From the NCBI RefSeq assembly GCF_947242115.1, contig NC_074721.1, positions 35,683,754-35,747,753 of the forward strand: DNA of 64,000 nucleotides. Direction: 5' to 3'. Numbering within the stretch: position 1 is the stretch's first letter; each line of letters starts with the position of its first letter. The notes below the pieces were generated by a model. The model searched no databases, had not been told where the DNA came from, and saw only the letters and a program-made list of their open reading frames with translations. The stretch comes from Biomphalaria glabrata. Its lineage: Eukaryota; Mollusca; Gastropoda; Planorbidae. Below, piece after piece: positions 21,031-32,620 of this stretch. A program made the position numbers and the translations under genes.

Positions 21031-22308
21031 AAAGTCGTCGGAACTACACATACGGTCATCAACAGTCGTCGAAGAAACTGAAACATTTTGCTGTGGCATA
21101 TCAAGACATCTGTGGCATTACGTGGGATACTCGACACGGATTGTATCCACTGGTAGCACCGGAGAACAGAGTCAGAACTGGAAGAGAATTTGTTGTGATC
21201 TAGCATATTCGGGAGTCCGAACAAAGGGATCTTTCTTATCAAAAGCTAAGTGCCATTTTTCTTATTAGTATATGTTTAGATTGTCCTTAGAAATAGATTT
21301 TGTCTAAATTTGGTATGTTAGCCTGAAATTCAGGTGGTGCTGAAGCCTTAAAACCCGTTCGGGGTAGAAGACATAATTTAGATGAAAAGCTATATTATAC
21401 GTTTAGGGTTGTAATTGTTTTGTTTGTGTAAACGTCATATCCATTGTTGCTTAGTTACTTCGTGACGTTATCAATGTGTGCCATATTGTCATATCCCAAC
21501 CCATAGCAGTCTCATTTAATTATTTCATTTGTTTATATTATTTTAAATTATTTATTTTATTAATTTAATTAGATCTGTATTTTTTTTCACTTAATGATAG
21601 AAAGTGCGGGTAGGATTCTTTTATTGTGAATCAGACTAAAATAATTTTAGTTTGAGCGGTTAAAATCAAATATGATTTTGCCATGAGAATAATGCCGAAA
21701 CTGGCTATGTAGTCAAACACTGTCGTCTGGCTAAATTTAGATCTACAAATTTTTGTACACCTCGTTAGTACATTAAATCATCTAGACTCTAATTTGAAAT
21801 ATTATTAATTGAAAGATGAATGAAGGTAGTACATTCTAGATATATAGACTTATATCTTGTTGAAGATATATTTGACATTGTATAAACTCATATTTGTTTC
21901 ATATGGTTAAATAGAACCATAATCTACTCTAGATCTAGACTCTAGACAGTCGTTAGTCGTTGAATTTACTCTATAGACACTTCAGTCACATCAAATTTTA
22001 AAATTGATCATAGTTATTCATACTAATAGTCATAGTGCTCTTGATAACTAGATCTAAATGGTATTATTATACATACTATAATATACTAGATTTAAATTTG
22101 TGTGATACTAGACCTAATATACAGATTTGAATATAACCATAATAACTCAGACTAGATTTACACATTTACTAAATCTATAGATAGAGACATAACACTTAAA
22201 ACTTGTATAAAAGTGTGTAAAAACTTAAATATAAAATAAGTTTAAAGTATAGCCATAACTAATATAGGCTAAGTAAAAATATATAAATTTGGGTGAAAAT
22301 AAAATACA

Positions 22309-25300
22309 ATGGCTACATCATCATATGTGGACCTTAAGGAGGTTAAGGAAACAGCTATGCAGGATGGAAAGGCCATGGAGTTAAAAGGAAAGGACTTAGC
22401 AGCTTATGTACAGCAAGTTGTGAAGGAAGAAACGGAACGTCAAAGACAAGAGATAGAAAGACAAGAAGAACGTCAAAGACAAGAGATAGAAAGACAAGAA
22501 GAACGTCAAAGACAAGAGATGGAGAGACAAGATAGGATCAGAAAGGAAGAATATGAGAAGCAAAAAGAGGACCAAGAAAGGCAGAGAGAACATGAAGCTA
22601 AAATGGAGAAGATGAGATTGGACGCAGCACAAGCCAGAGCTCAAACTGAACAAGGAAATAACACAAATAACTCAAATAATTATACCACTCAAAGAGACAA
22701 CCCTAATTCGCAGACATGGCTAAAGAGAAAGATACAAAGTTTTGATGAACAGAAGGATGACATTGGTGATTTTCTGAAAAGATATGAGGCAAAAATGTCT
22801 ACATTTAATATGCCTGAAGAAGAATGGTCTGAAATACTGATAGACTTCGTTCATGGTCAAGCTCTAACAATATGCCAAAATCATGACCATCATATTGATG
22901 ATAGCTATCAAGTTTTAAAAAGAGAGTTGCTGAATGCCTATGGTCATAATGCTACAACTTTTAGAAAGAAATACTTTGACAATATACCATCATTAGGAAT
23001 AGACCCCCAAACTACTATTAATATGGAAAAGGATTTTTTCAATAAGTGGGTAAAATTAGAAAAAGTGATAAACTCTTATGAGGGATTAAAAAATTTTATT
23101 CTAGTGGACAACTTTGTAAATAAATGTGATCCTCAATTACAATCTTTTATTAGAGAAAGAAACCCAAAATCTATAGATGAAATAACAGAGATAATGAGAG
23201 TATACAAAAATGCCTATCCCAATAAACCATTTTCTGATAGGGATAAGAGCAAAGTAGATTTAATAGGATACACCAAAGAAAATGTTGATAGAAGTAGAAA
23301 TAGAAACAGATCAAATAGTGGAAATAGAAAATATAGTGAAATAACCTGTTTTAAATGTCAAGGAAAAGGTCATATAGCAGCTAACTGTAGAAGAGGGAAT
23401 AGTAGGTCTGGAAGTAGAAATAGATACAATGAACAAAATAACAGTAGATATAGGAGTAGAGATAGGAATGACAGGGGAAATTATAGAAATAGGAATTACA
23501 GTAGGGAATACAAAAATAAAGGTACAGATAGGATATATTTCATGGAAGGAAATAGGAACAATTTTGCAGTGTACCCAGGGCTTGTAGATAGAATTCCGGT
23601 GGAATTAATCAGGGATTCAGGTTGTAACACTTTGGCAGTAAAAACTAAATTTGTCAAACCTCATTGGTATAAAGGGTTTACTAAGAAAGTAGAATTAGCA
23701 GATGGCACCGTAAGGGAATTTAAAGCTATAAGGGTATACATTGAAACTCCATTTTTCACTGGTTATTGTGATGGCATTGCAATACCAGAAATGAGATATG
23801 ATATGTTAGTAGGAAACATAAAAGGAGTTAAAGAATGTTCAAGAAAAGAATTAGAAGACTGGCAAAACAAATACAAAAACATAAGACAAAATTATGAAAA
23901 CATAGAAACACAAAATATAACAAGTATGATAATAACAAGATCAATGGATAAACAAGATGAGAAACAGGAAAATACAATAAATGTAATAAGTAATGATGAA
24001 GAAAAAGAAACCAGTAATGTAATACAAATAGAAAATACAGATATTAAGGAAAGAGAGATAGAAAATGAAACACAAAATAGTCTTGAAACACAAATATCTC
24101 AAAGTGAAAAAGAAACAACACCCACATTCGCATTAGAACAAATTAATGACAATATTATTGGGAAAATATATTCAAGAATATCAGATAAAAACAATAATAA
24201 TCCAATGGAGAAATTTTGTATAGAGAATAAAATATTGTTTAGACAAACAAGTAATGATAACAAGAAAATAAAACAACTTGTCTTACCACAGAAATATTGG
24301 AAAGATGTTTTAATCATGACACATGATAATAATTTAGCAGCACATAGGGGAGTAAAGAAATGTTATAGGAATTTGTCAAAACAAGTATTTTGGCCCAAAA
24401 TGAAAGCAACAATCAACAAATACATAAACTCATGTGACATATGTCAAAAGAGATCTAACAAAAGCTTAGTGAATAAAGCACCCATTCAAGAAATGGATGA
24501 ACCTACAGAACCATTTCAGAAAGTATCTATTGATTTAATAGGTCCTTTAATTCAAACTGAAAATAATAACAAATACATTCTAACAGTAATAGACATGTTT
24601 AGTAGATACCCAGAGGCAATCCCATTATCAAATACAAGTGCAGAAAATATCATTAATGCCATAACTCAAAAAGTAATTACAAGACATGGTATACCTAAAA
24701 TTATATTGAGTGATCAGGGATCTCAGTTTAAGTCAGAACAATTTAAGAAATGGACTAAACAATACAATATACAACACATATACTCTTCGGTTTACCACCC
24801 AGAGAGTAACGGTTTATGTGAACGGTATGGTGGTTCATTAAAAAGATCATTAACAAAAATAATTCAGAATAATCAGAACAAGTGGGATCATTACATTAAC
24901 TATGTACTATTTGCTCATAGAAACAACATCCATGAAGCAACACAATTTTCTCCATATGAAATAATACATGGAAGAAAACCCAGAGATGAATTAGATGTTT
25001 TTAAAGAAAATCTAATAGACAATGATAATAAATTAAATAATGACAGTGAAACAACAATCACAACAGAATTGAAAGAGATATGGACTCAAGCATATAACAA
25101 CAACAAGAAGTACAAACAAAGTGCTCATGAGAATATAAATAAGAAAAGACAATTGAAAACACTAGAAGTAGGAAACAATGTATTAATATTAATAAATGAC
25201 CTGAAAAATAAAATTGGTAAACAATGGAAAGGTCCATTTAAGGTGATAAAACAAATTAATGATGTGAATTATCAAATTGAAATAAATGGGAAAATTAAAA

Positions 25301-26886
25301 CATATCACATAAATAATTTGAAACTGTATCATGATAGAGAAGATGAGTTGATACAAAACATTCAGGAGGAAATAGAAAATACATTTTCAGAAAGAGAAGA
25401 ATGCTTGATGATAATAACAAATGAAAATCACAATGAAAATGATATTAAGGAAATACCTGTAATAGAAACAAAAGAGAATCAAACTTGGCAAAAGATTAAT
25501 CTTAATAATTTAACTAAGGAAAAGTCAAAAGATATAACTAAAATAATACAGGAATACAAAGAAATTTTTTCCAGCATACCAGGAAAAACTAATATTATTA
25601 AACATGACATTAAAGTAACAGACTCAAAACCTATCAAGCTTAAGCCATATAGAATACCGCTACATTTACAAGACAAAGTAAAAAAAGAAATAGACAATTT
25701 ACTAGAATCAGGTATAATTGAACCATCAACATCTCTTTATGCTTCACCAATTGTGATAGCCAAAAAGAAGAATGGAGATATACGGTTATGTATTGATTAT
25801 AGGAAACTTAACAACATCACAGAATTTGACCCATATCCAATGCCAAATATAGAGGATATTTTACATAAATTAAATGGAGCAAAATTTTTTACTAAATTAG
25901 ATTTAACTAAAGGTTATTGGCAAATACCTTTAACAGAAAATGCAAAACCTTACACAGCATTTGTAACACCATATGGTATTTTTCAATGGAATTATATGAG
26001 TTTTGGATTAGTAAATGCACCTGCCACATTTAATAGAATGATGAACATGATAATTGGAAACAAAGAAAATGTTATTTGCTATTTGGATGACATATGTATT
26101 TTTAATAATAGTTGGGAGGAACATTTGGTAGATGTAAAAGAAGTGTTTAAAGTAATAAAAGAAAGTGGACTTACAATTCAAGCAGAAAAAGTAGAAATAG
26201 GATTGGAGGAAATAATTTTCTTAGGACATAAAGTAAATAACAACATGATTAGCCCTATTGAAGATAACATAAAGAAAGTACTTAATATTGAAATACCTAC
26301 AACAAAAAGACAAATTAAAAGCATATTAGGAATAGTAAATTATTACAGAAAGTTTATAAAGAACTTAGCAGAAATAGTGAATCCATTAAATGACTTACTT
26401 AAGAAAGGAAAACCTCAAAAAGTAGTCTGTAATGAGGAATGTGTGAAAGCTATTGACAGAATTAAGGATATTTTTAGTCATGAACTAATATTAAGACTAC
26501 CTGATAAAGACAAAATATTTTATGTCACAACTGATGCATCTGGTAATGCTATTGGTGGTTGTCTAATGCAGAACTATGATAACTTACATCCTATATTATA
26601 TGTAAGTAGAAAATTGTCAGAGGCAGAGAAAAAATATAGTGTCATTGAAAGAGAAGCTTTAGCTGTAATATGGGTAATTACTAAGCTAGAGAGCTATCTA
26701 ATAGGAAGGAAATTCATATTATTAACTGATCATAAACCTATTCAGTATATACAGCAAAAGAGCATGAAAAACAGTCGTGTTTATAGATGGTTCTTATCAC
26801 TACAGGAGTATAAATTTGAAGTGAAAGCTATTAGTGGATCTGTGAATATTGTAGCTGATCTATTATCTAGAATGACATTGAAATGA
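22309..26886 (+). CDS. gag-pol polyprotein of the Gmr1-like element
   Basis: One 1525-residue frame. Gag: charged coiled coil at about 25-115 with RQRQEIERQEE repeats, then a zinc knuckle C347-x2-C350-x4-H355-x4-C360. Protease: D436-S-G. Integrase: H672-x6-H679-x29-C709-x2-C712, then D742, D802 and E838 (DD35E) and a GPF motif at 975. Reverse transcriptase: about 1110-1330, with LCIDYRKLN, KLDLTKGYWQIPL and YLDD (1258-1261). RNase H: about 1400-1520, with TTDASG (D1409), EREALAV and LLTDHKP. Integrase stands before RT, unlike ordinary gypsy elements and like Gmr1. Gag and Pol are in one frame, so products must come from proteolysis. Codon use is strongly A-rich. Confidence 0.93.
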   Translation: MATSSYVDLKEVKETAMQDGKAMELKGKDLAAYVQQVVKEETERQRQEIERQEERQRQEIERQEERQRQEMERQDRIRKEEYEKQKEDQERQREHEAKMEKMRLDAAQARAQTEQGNNTNNSNNYTTQRDNPNSQTWLKRKIQSFDEQKDDIGDFLKRYEAKMSTFNMPEEEWSEILIDFVHGQALTICQNHDHHIDDSYQVLKRELLNAYGHNATTFRKKYFDNIPSLGIDPQTTINMEKDFFNKWVKLEKVINSYEGLKNFILVDNFVNKCDPQLQSFIRERNPKSIDEITEIMRVYKNAYPNKPFSDRDKSKVDLIGYTKENVDRSRNRNRSNSGNRKYSEITCFKCQGKGHIAANCRRGNSRSGSRNRYNEQNNSRYRSRDRNDRGNYRNRNYSREYKNKGTDRIYFMEGNRNNFAVYPGLVDRIPVELIRDSGCNTLAVKTKFVKPHWYKGFTKKVELADGTVREFKAIRVYIETPFFTGYCDGIAIPEMRYDMLVGNIKGVKECSRKELEDWQNKYKNIRQNYENIETQNITSMIITRSMDKQDEKQENTINVISNDEEKETSNVIQIENTDIKEREIENETQNSLETQISQSEKETTPTFALEQINDNIIGKIYSRISDKNNNNPMEKFCIENKILFRQTSNDNKKIKQLVLPQKYWKDVLIMTHDNNLAAHRGVKKCYRNLSKQVFWPKMKATINKYINSCDICQKRSNKSLVNKAPIQEMDEPTEPFQKVSIDLIGPLIQTENNNKYILTVIDMFSRYPEAIPLSNTSAENIINAITQKVITRHGIPKIILSDQGSQFKSEQFKKWTKQYNIQHIYSSVYHPESNGLCERYGGSLKRSLTKIIQNNQNKWDHYINYVLFAHRNNIHEATQFSPYEIIHGRKPRDELDVFKENLIDNDNKLNNDSETTITTELKEIWTQAYNNNKKYKQSAHENINKKRQLKTLEVGNNVLILINDLKNKIGKQWKGPFKVIKQINDVNYQIEINGKIKTYHINNLKLYHDREDELIQNIQEEIENTFSEREECLMIITNENHNENDIKEIPVIETKENQTWQKINLNNLTKEKSKDITKIIQEYKEIFSSIPGKTNIIKHDIKVTDSKPIKLKPYRIPLHLQDKVKKEIDNLLESGIIEPSTSLYASPIVIAKKKNGDIRLCIDYRKLNNITEFDPYPMPNIEDILHKLNGAKFFTKLDLTKGYWQIPLTENAKPYTAFVTPYGIFQWNYMSFGLVNAPATFNRMMNMIIGNKENVICYLDDICIFNNSWEEHLVDVKEVFKVIKESGLTIQAEKVEIGLEEIIFLGHKVNNNMISPIEDNIKKVLNIEIPTTKRQIKSILGIVNYYRKFIKNLAEIVNPLNDLLKKGKPQKVVCNEECVKAIDRIKDIFSHELILRLPDKDKIFYVTTDASGNAIGGCLMQNYDNLHPILYVSRKLSEAEKKYSVIEREALAVIWVITKLESYLIGRKFILLTDHKPIQYIQQKSMKNSRVYRWFLSLQEYKFEVKAISGSVNIVADLLSRMTLK

Positions 26887-27430
26887 AATAATTTTGTAAA
26901 TAAACTATGATTATATTGAGTATGTAATATATATTAATATATTGACACCATTTATATGTTATGGAAAAGGGAGATAAGTAAATTTGATGTTAAGCATTTA
27001 AAAGTAAGTATGGATATTTTTATTTGTGTGAATCATTTCATATATCATTGACGAAAGTTAGTTCTATGGAAAAGGGTGAGTATAAAAGAAAAATGGACAT
27101 TAGCGTATAAAAGGGTGGTAAGGAAAAAATTTATTGAATGTGGAAATAAAGTCTATAATTGTTTTTTGAAATATTGTATTTTATCAGATTACTGCCAGTG
27201 AAGAACATTTGTGATGTATGACCTGCCCATAAGATGCCACATTTTCCTCCATGATGAACTGTGTACTAATGAAGATGATTCTGGAATGTTATGAACATTG
27301 ACATTGAATATGAGGAACTGTCAAGTCAAGATGAAGATGTCAAGATTTTATGTTTGTTGTCTTCCCCTTAAATTGAAAATGCCCTTGTAAGACTTGACAG
27401 TAGTGGAAAAATATTGCCATATTTTTTTTT

Positions 27431-27446
27431 CAAGGGGGGGAGGAAT
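27431..27446 (+). other. Polypurine tract
   Basis: AAGGGGGGGGAGGAA lies directly before the 3' LTR, the usual plus-strand priming site. Confidence 0.8.
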
Positions 27447-27447
27447 C

Positions 27448-27833
27448 TGTTAGACACCTTATTTATATAGGTTAGTTATTTAGCGACGCACCATAGAAGA
27501 CGCATATTGAACGGGACTAGTGACGTTTGGGATATGTTGGGTTAGAGACCGGAAAATCAGTTAGCGATAGAATACTCCAGGGTAACGACGTGTTTAGTGA
27601 CAGAGACTTCTACTGTGGCCTTTTATCAGAATAAATCTATGTGAAATTGTTCATCAGTGTTGACTACATCTCTTCACTAGTTAAAAACCGATGTGCCTGT
27701 TCTTGTCTGTATTGTTGTTCAACTACACGGAATACACCCGAACATCTACACCCAAACGCTGGCAGAGTAATTGGTTGAAATCCAACAGTCATCCATAGTT
27801 GACTTCAGGACAGCCTGAATAGGCAACATCACA
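27448..27833 (+). repeat. 3' LTR
   Basis: TGTTAGACACC to CATCACA. It is near-identical to the 5' LTR but about 22 bp longer. Confidence 0.9.
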
Positions 27834-28475
27834 CAATGTATAAATAAATAGACTGCAATGTATAAATAAATAGACTGCAATGTATAAATAAATAGACTAC
27901 AATTTATAAATAAATAGACTACAATGTATAAATAAATAGACTGCAATGTATAAATAAATAGACTACAATGTATAAATAAATAGACTACAATTTATAAATA
28001 AATAGACTGCAATGTATAAATAAATAGACTACAATTTATAAATAAATAGACTGCAATGTATAAATAAATAGACTAAAATGTATAAATAAATAGACTACAA
28101 TTTATAAATAAATAGACTGCAATGTATAAATAAATAGACTGCAATGTATAAATAAATAGACTACAATGTATAAATAAATAGACTACAATTTATAAATAAA
28201 TAGACTACAATGTATAAATAAATAGACTACAAGTTATAAAAAAAAGACTCCAATATATAAATAAATATACTGCAATGAATAAAAAAATAGACTACATTGT
28301 ATAAATAAATAGACAATGAATAAATAAATAGATTACAATGTATAAATAAATAGACTACAATGTAGGCCTATAAATAAATAGACTGCAATGTATAAATAAA
28401 TGGACTTGCGATTTATAAATAAATAGACTACAAGTTATAAATAAATAGACTGCATGTATAAATAAAAATACTCAA
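27834..28475. repeat. 22-bp minisatellite, right part
   Basis: About 28 units continue the array at 18714-19614. Units after about 28220 are increasingly diverged, as expected at an array edge. Confidence 0.95.
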
Positions 28476-28751
28476 TTTTTAGTTACATACAAAGAAACAG
28501 AAAGATGGTGTTTTTATTATTATTTTTCACATTGAAAAAGTGGGCGTGTCGATGGAAATTGTTACTTCCCAATCCATAATCAATTTCCTTATCTTTGTAG
28601 AAATGTTTCTTAAAAATATAAAATAGAATCAGTTTAGAGTATGTAAAAATTTAAAATAATAATAATTTGATGTTTCACACTAATTGATGAACTTAACATC
28701 AGAGTAGTTAACCACCCCCCTTTACAAACTCTTCCTCTACCTCTGGGGTTA

Positions 28752-28778
28752 CGCCTACCCCACTTTGGGAAACACTGG
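28752..28778. repeat. M3-like MITE end fragment
   Basis: ACTTTGGGAAACACTGG matches the right end of the MITE at 40826-41009. No left end is seen. Confidence 0.35.
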
Positions 28779-28854
28779 GGACTGCATGAACATTTTTTTG
28801 AGCACCGTCCAGTGTAGACAGGAAGTTTCAGTCCACATGACTTTGTCAAATCAT

Positions 28855-29035
28855 GAGCTGTTTGTTTGTTTGACATGTTTCGGATGAAGCTTCAGAATTG
28901 AAGATAGTGTACTTCCTAGTCCAAACTTCCCGCAAGACGGGGGATGGGAGCGGGCAGGGTTTGAACCCTGGACAATTGATAAATCTGAACGACAGTCCAG
29001 CGCGCAAACCGCAAGACCAGGCAGCTGGACCGTTG
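28855..29035 (-). mobile_element. tRNA-derived SINE family 2, copy 1
   Basis: On the minus strand a B box GGGTTCAAACCC is visible (plus-strand GGGTTTGAACCCTGG at about 28958). A head with GCCTGGTCTTGCGGTTTGCG is followed by a body with AAGTTTGGACTAGG and ATTCTGAAGCTTCATCC. Related copies lie at 44283-44435 and 51553-51700. Confidence 0.7.
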
Positions 29036-29164
29036 ATAGAATATCTGGAAGGATTACAAGAAATTGATAGAGTGTGAAGTGATGTGCCACCATTAGTTTC
29101 ATGATGAAGGAAGTGTTTTCTTCAAAATTGTTTTATTATTGGTTTCTATTTAAATGCATGCTTT

Positions 29165-29280
29165 TACAAAGCTTATATTAACAGACAGTCTGGTAAAAAG
29201 TGTGTAATCGTTATTTTATTTCCACACCATTTTTTAAATCAAATTAAAACTTTGCACAATTATTCATTTGCGTAGACCAG
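29165..29280 (+). repeat. Dispersed repeat family D, copy
   Basis: AAAGCTTATATTAACAGACAG, TCTGGTAAAAAGTGTGTAA and AAACTTTGCACAATTATTCA occur in the standard order of the family. Confidence 0.65.
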
Positions 29281-30330
29281 GGGTGGGCAAATTACGTCAC
29301 ACGGGCCTCATGCGGCCAGCCGGAGTGTTTTATTTGACCCTCGAAAACCTACAGAAATAGGTTTGCCAACAAAGTTTTCATACGAAATGCAAATATATTA
29401 AAATGAATAATTGTAAATATCTATATAATTTATTGAAACTTCTGATTTTTACCACTTATGATAAAGAGGTTAAAAAAATCTTCAATGTTTAAAGTAAACG
29501 AAGATTATTCTTATTGGTAATAATTCCACAAATTTAGTCAAAGAAATAAACTCAAGTAGTATTTATTGACTGCTATGAGAAACTGTGTTGAAAGTGTTAG
29601 GTTGGCTTAGAACAAGATGGCAAGTATAACAACTGATTGAGCCCATGCTTTGACTGAGAAATTTATTTTTCTTTAATTAAAGAACAATATCCTAACCATA
29701 AACCCTAAATGAGAATGTTTACACAAAGCTGCATTAATTATCAAACACATTATTGACTCATTAATCTCGGTGATCAAACTTGACATAGAAATTGATCTTA
29801 GCCACAGGCAGTTCCTAGATGTACTTGATGATTTGGAAACAAAACATTTCGAAGTTTGGTACCACAGTAGTAACCGCTGACTTAGCATGGGCAAGGTAAT
29901 GAGAAGAATATGGAATCTCAAGGAGGAAATTATTAGGTTCCTTGAAGGACATTGACTGTGACCTTTTTTACTCATATTTCTAATAAAGAGTGGAAGACAG
30001 ACTTCACGTTTTGAATAGAAAAATGTACATGTGAAATCTTTCCAAACAAAGTTATCTCATTTCTCCAAGAAAGAAAGCGAACATAGATTTTATGATTTTC
30101 CTTTGCTGAGAGGGAAATGGTTAAAAGTACTAGACTTATTAAGGTTCCTTGATTGTGGAATTTAAAAGCAAATTTTAAGAACCAGTTTTCAATACACTGA
30201 GCTCACCATTTAGTGCAGAAGCTGATTCAGCTCCAGAGGACATTGCTTCAATGAAATTTTGACCTGAAAGAGAAGTTCCAGTCAGTTCTTCCACGGGAGT
30301 TTTATGGAAACCAGAAGCTGTATTTCCATA
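29278..30330 (+). pseudogene. hAT transposase relic (GTF2IRD2-like)
   Basis: The left end CAGGGGTGGGCAAATTACG is hAT-like. About 29800-29955 translates to RQFLDVLDDLETKHFEVWYH, a stop, then LSMGKVMRRIWNLKEEIIRF. This corresponds to the HRQF...LSRGKVLRRFWELREEI block of GTF2IRD2/FAM200-type hAT transposases. Further on, NTLSSPFSAEADSAPED near 30190 fits the FSxPFSxDAExxPE block. Many stops are present. The right end was not located. Confidence 0.6.
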
Positions 30331-30785
30331 CTAAAAAAAAAACTTTGCTGCTAACCTTGACATTAATAGGGTCCACAAACACCTGTGAACAAGTATTTGT
30401 CTTTTGTTTGAAAATAAACTAATGTAACCAAAGGTGCTGACTGACTGTAATTTGATAGAAGTCACATGAATAACAACCAACTAGTAAGCTAGCTCCATAG
30501 TTCCGGAGCATTATACTAAAGTGTAAACAGTTCGATATTTCACATTAAGTGCAACTGTACATTCGTGATCAAATGTGACAATAAGGGGATTAAAAGGAAT
30601 ATTCGTAAAATTAGATTCAGAAATTGCCAACTCTTGTAATTCCTCCATTAGGGGTGTAAAAAAATAATATGTAAATGTATGAATCAATATAATTGTAAAT
30701 TAATATAAACATAGACATTATACACATGCGACTGCAGTCAGCTAGGTTAGTTTTCTAACTTGCAAGTACATATTTTATATTTTAC

Positions 30786-31070
30786 ATTTTTAATAGATGA
30801 CTTTATAACAACTGACCTTTTAATAACTGACTTTTTAATAGCTGACTTCTTAAAAACTGACTTTTTAATAGCTGACTTCTTAAAAACTGACTTCTAAATA
30901 ACCGACTTCCAAATAACTGACTTATTAATTACTGACTTCTTAATTACTTACTTCTTAATTACTTACTTCTTAATTACTGAATTCTTAATTACTGACTTCT
31001 TAATTACTGACTTCTTAATAACTCAGTTCTTAATTACTTTACTGACTTGTTAACGGACTTGACTTTATAA
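30786..31070. repeat. 16-bp degenerate tandem repeat
   Basis: About 17 units of TTAATTACTGACTTCT, with earlier units reading TTAATAGCTGACTTCT. It directly precedes the LINE fragment. Confidence 0.85.
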
Positions 31071-31103
31071 CTCTCTACTCTTGAAATGTAAATGCAGTTC
31101 ACA

Positions 31104-31850
31104 CACTTGATAGATGAGAGGAAAGAGGCCAAACGTAGACGAGATCAGAAACATGAAACACAGGATCGCAGCCTAGCGGAAGAAGCCTATAGGGAAGCAG
31201 ATCTGAAAGTAAAGAGAAGCTGTCGGCGAGATAAACGGGACTTGATTGAGCAGAAGGGTCAAGAGGCACAAGCAGCTGCAAGCAGAAATGACACAAAAAC
31301 TCTCCATAGTATTGTCCTAGATCTCACTGGAGCAAAGAGTGGACATGGAGCACCGGTAAAAGACAAGAAAGGCAAAACTTTGCTAACGAAAGAAGAACAG
31401 GATGCAAGATGGGTAGAGCACTTTAAAGAGACCCTTAACCAACCGTCGCCAGACCTAACTTACACATTCAAGGACCCCTCTCCGGACAATGATCTCAAGG
31501 TCAAGACAGACTCAATAACTGCTGAGGAGGTTAGCACGGCCATTGCAGTGTTAAAGAATAACAAAGCACCAGGGCTAGACATGATATCAGCAGAAATGCT
31601 AAAATATGGGGGACAGTGAATTGTTAACAGAATGACTGATCTCTTAAATCTCTGTTGGCGAACTTCAAAAGTCCCCGAGGACTGGCAAAAGGGAGTGATT
31701 GTAAAGCTTCCAAAAAAGGCAACTTGGCAGACTGCAACAACTGGAGGGGCATTACTCTCTGTTCGGGCAAATTTTTCAGCACTGTTTTGTTGAGACGGCT
31801 TCAACTGTCTGTAGATGAGAGGCTCAGAGAAGAACAAGCAGATTCCGAAG
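31104..31850 (+). pseudogene. LINE reverse transcriptase N-terminal part, broken
   Basis: The frame to 31617 includes KKGKTLLTKEEQDARWVEHF, then TAEEVSTAIAVLKNNKAPGL with DMISAEMLKYGGQ, and a stop at 31618. After a few more codons in frame (RTSKVPEDWQKGVIVKLPKK), a one-base shift leads to NLADCNNWRGITL and RLREEQA. These are RT motifs 0-2a of I/Nimbus-like LINEs. The catalytic FADD part is absent: the match stops at about 31850 where repeat family B begins. Confidence 0.8.
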
Positions 31851-31857
31851 AATCAGA

Positions 31858-32110
31858 TCATGTAAGTAGATTTATGAGGATTGTTAAATTTCCCTTGGCT
31901 ACGCAGCCCCAGTTGTGTAGCACAGGCATAACCATGGTCCGCCGGTGGTCGATTATGATTTTCTTTTCATTATTTACATCTGTCCTCTGCAGCGGATTTT
32001 TTTTTGGGGGGCCTCAAATGTGTTTCCCGCGGTCTTTGAAAGTGATCTAAAGCTGTCTCGTTCTCAACCCTCCTAGGACCAGGTGCTCTCTTCTATAGCA
32101 GTTAAAGCAA
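31858..32110 (+). repeat. Dispersed repeat family B, copy 2
   Basis: It matches 1305-1600: AGGATTGNNNNATTTCCC, GCACAGGCATAACCATGGTCC, CCGGTGGTCGATTATG and GACCAGGTGCTCTCTTCTAT. Confidence 0.65.
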
Positions 32111-32275
32111 GTTGGTGCGTAAGCAGGTCTTTAAAGCTTTTCCATGTTATAATACACGTAATTAGTCGACTAACATAATGTGGAGAATAGCTACCATTGA
32201 AAGCATAATAGTTAAGGGTAGGGTACTTCTCTCAAACCAAACCTTGAGATATAATGGAGAGGATGGTATCAATCT

Positions 32276-32347
32276 CATGGGCGTAGTCAGAGGGTGAAGG
32301 GTGTTCAGCCCCCCCCCCCCCCGAAAAAAATCCTGGCTACGCCCATG
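32276..32347. mobile_element. 72-bp MITE relic (CATGGGCGTAG...CTACGCCCATG)
   Basis: Inverted ends CATGGGCGTAGTCAGAGGG and TCCTGGCTACGCCCATG enclose a poly-C run. The ends match the 894-bp element at 58177-59070, so this is an internally deleted relative. Confidence 0.6.
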
Positions 32348-32430
32348 GTCTAACTCATTTGTTTCTATGGCCGACTAGGGTGTCCAGTATAAAGACAAAC
32401 CGCTTTAACTTCGTCAAAAGTTGACATAAT

Positions 32431-32620
32431 TAGGTGGACTCAGGAGCGTCACCTTAAAATCAAAGAACTAGGTGGACTCAGGAGCGTCACCTTAAAATCA
32501 AAGAATTAGGTGGACTCAGGAGCGTCATCTAAAAATCAAAGAATTAGGTGGACTCAGGAGCGTCATCTTAAAATCAAAGAATCAGGTACACTCAGGAGCG
32601 TCACCTTAAAATCATAGTCC
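32431..32620. repeat. 38-bp tandem repeat
   Basis: Five units begin TAGGTGGACTCAGGAGCGTC and end in TTAAAATCAAAGAA (starts at 32431, 32469, 32507, 32545 and, diverged, 32583). Confidence 0.9.

Larger units (their letters stand above)
19615..27833 (+). mobile_element. Gmr1-like Ty3/gypsy-class LTR retrotransposon, looks whole
   Basis: The 8.2-kb element consists of a 5' LTR (19615-19978), a primer-binding site, a 2.3-kb leader, one gag-pol frame (22309-26886), a polypurine tract and a 3' LTR (27448-27833). It is flanked by a 4-bp duplication CAAT. Pol order is protease, integrase, RT, RNase H; integrase before RT is the order of Gmr1-type elements and copia elements. The RT and the GPF-bearing integrase are of Ty3/gypsy type. 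There is no envelope frame. The LTRs are near-identical apart from a difference of about 22 bp in length, so the insertion is recent. It looks whole. It interrupts a 22-bp minisatellite. Confidence 0.9.

Noticed and set aside
20710-21268. Frames of 81-123 codons before gag
   Set aside because: They lie in the leader of the LTR element over 40-bp repeats and show no domain.
22396-25697. Minus-strand frames opposite gag-pol
   Set aside because: They are shadows of the A-rich plus-strand frame.
28634-29102. Minus-strand frames of 80-83 codons
   Set aside because: They overlap SINE family 2 and its flank; no domain.
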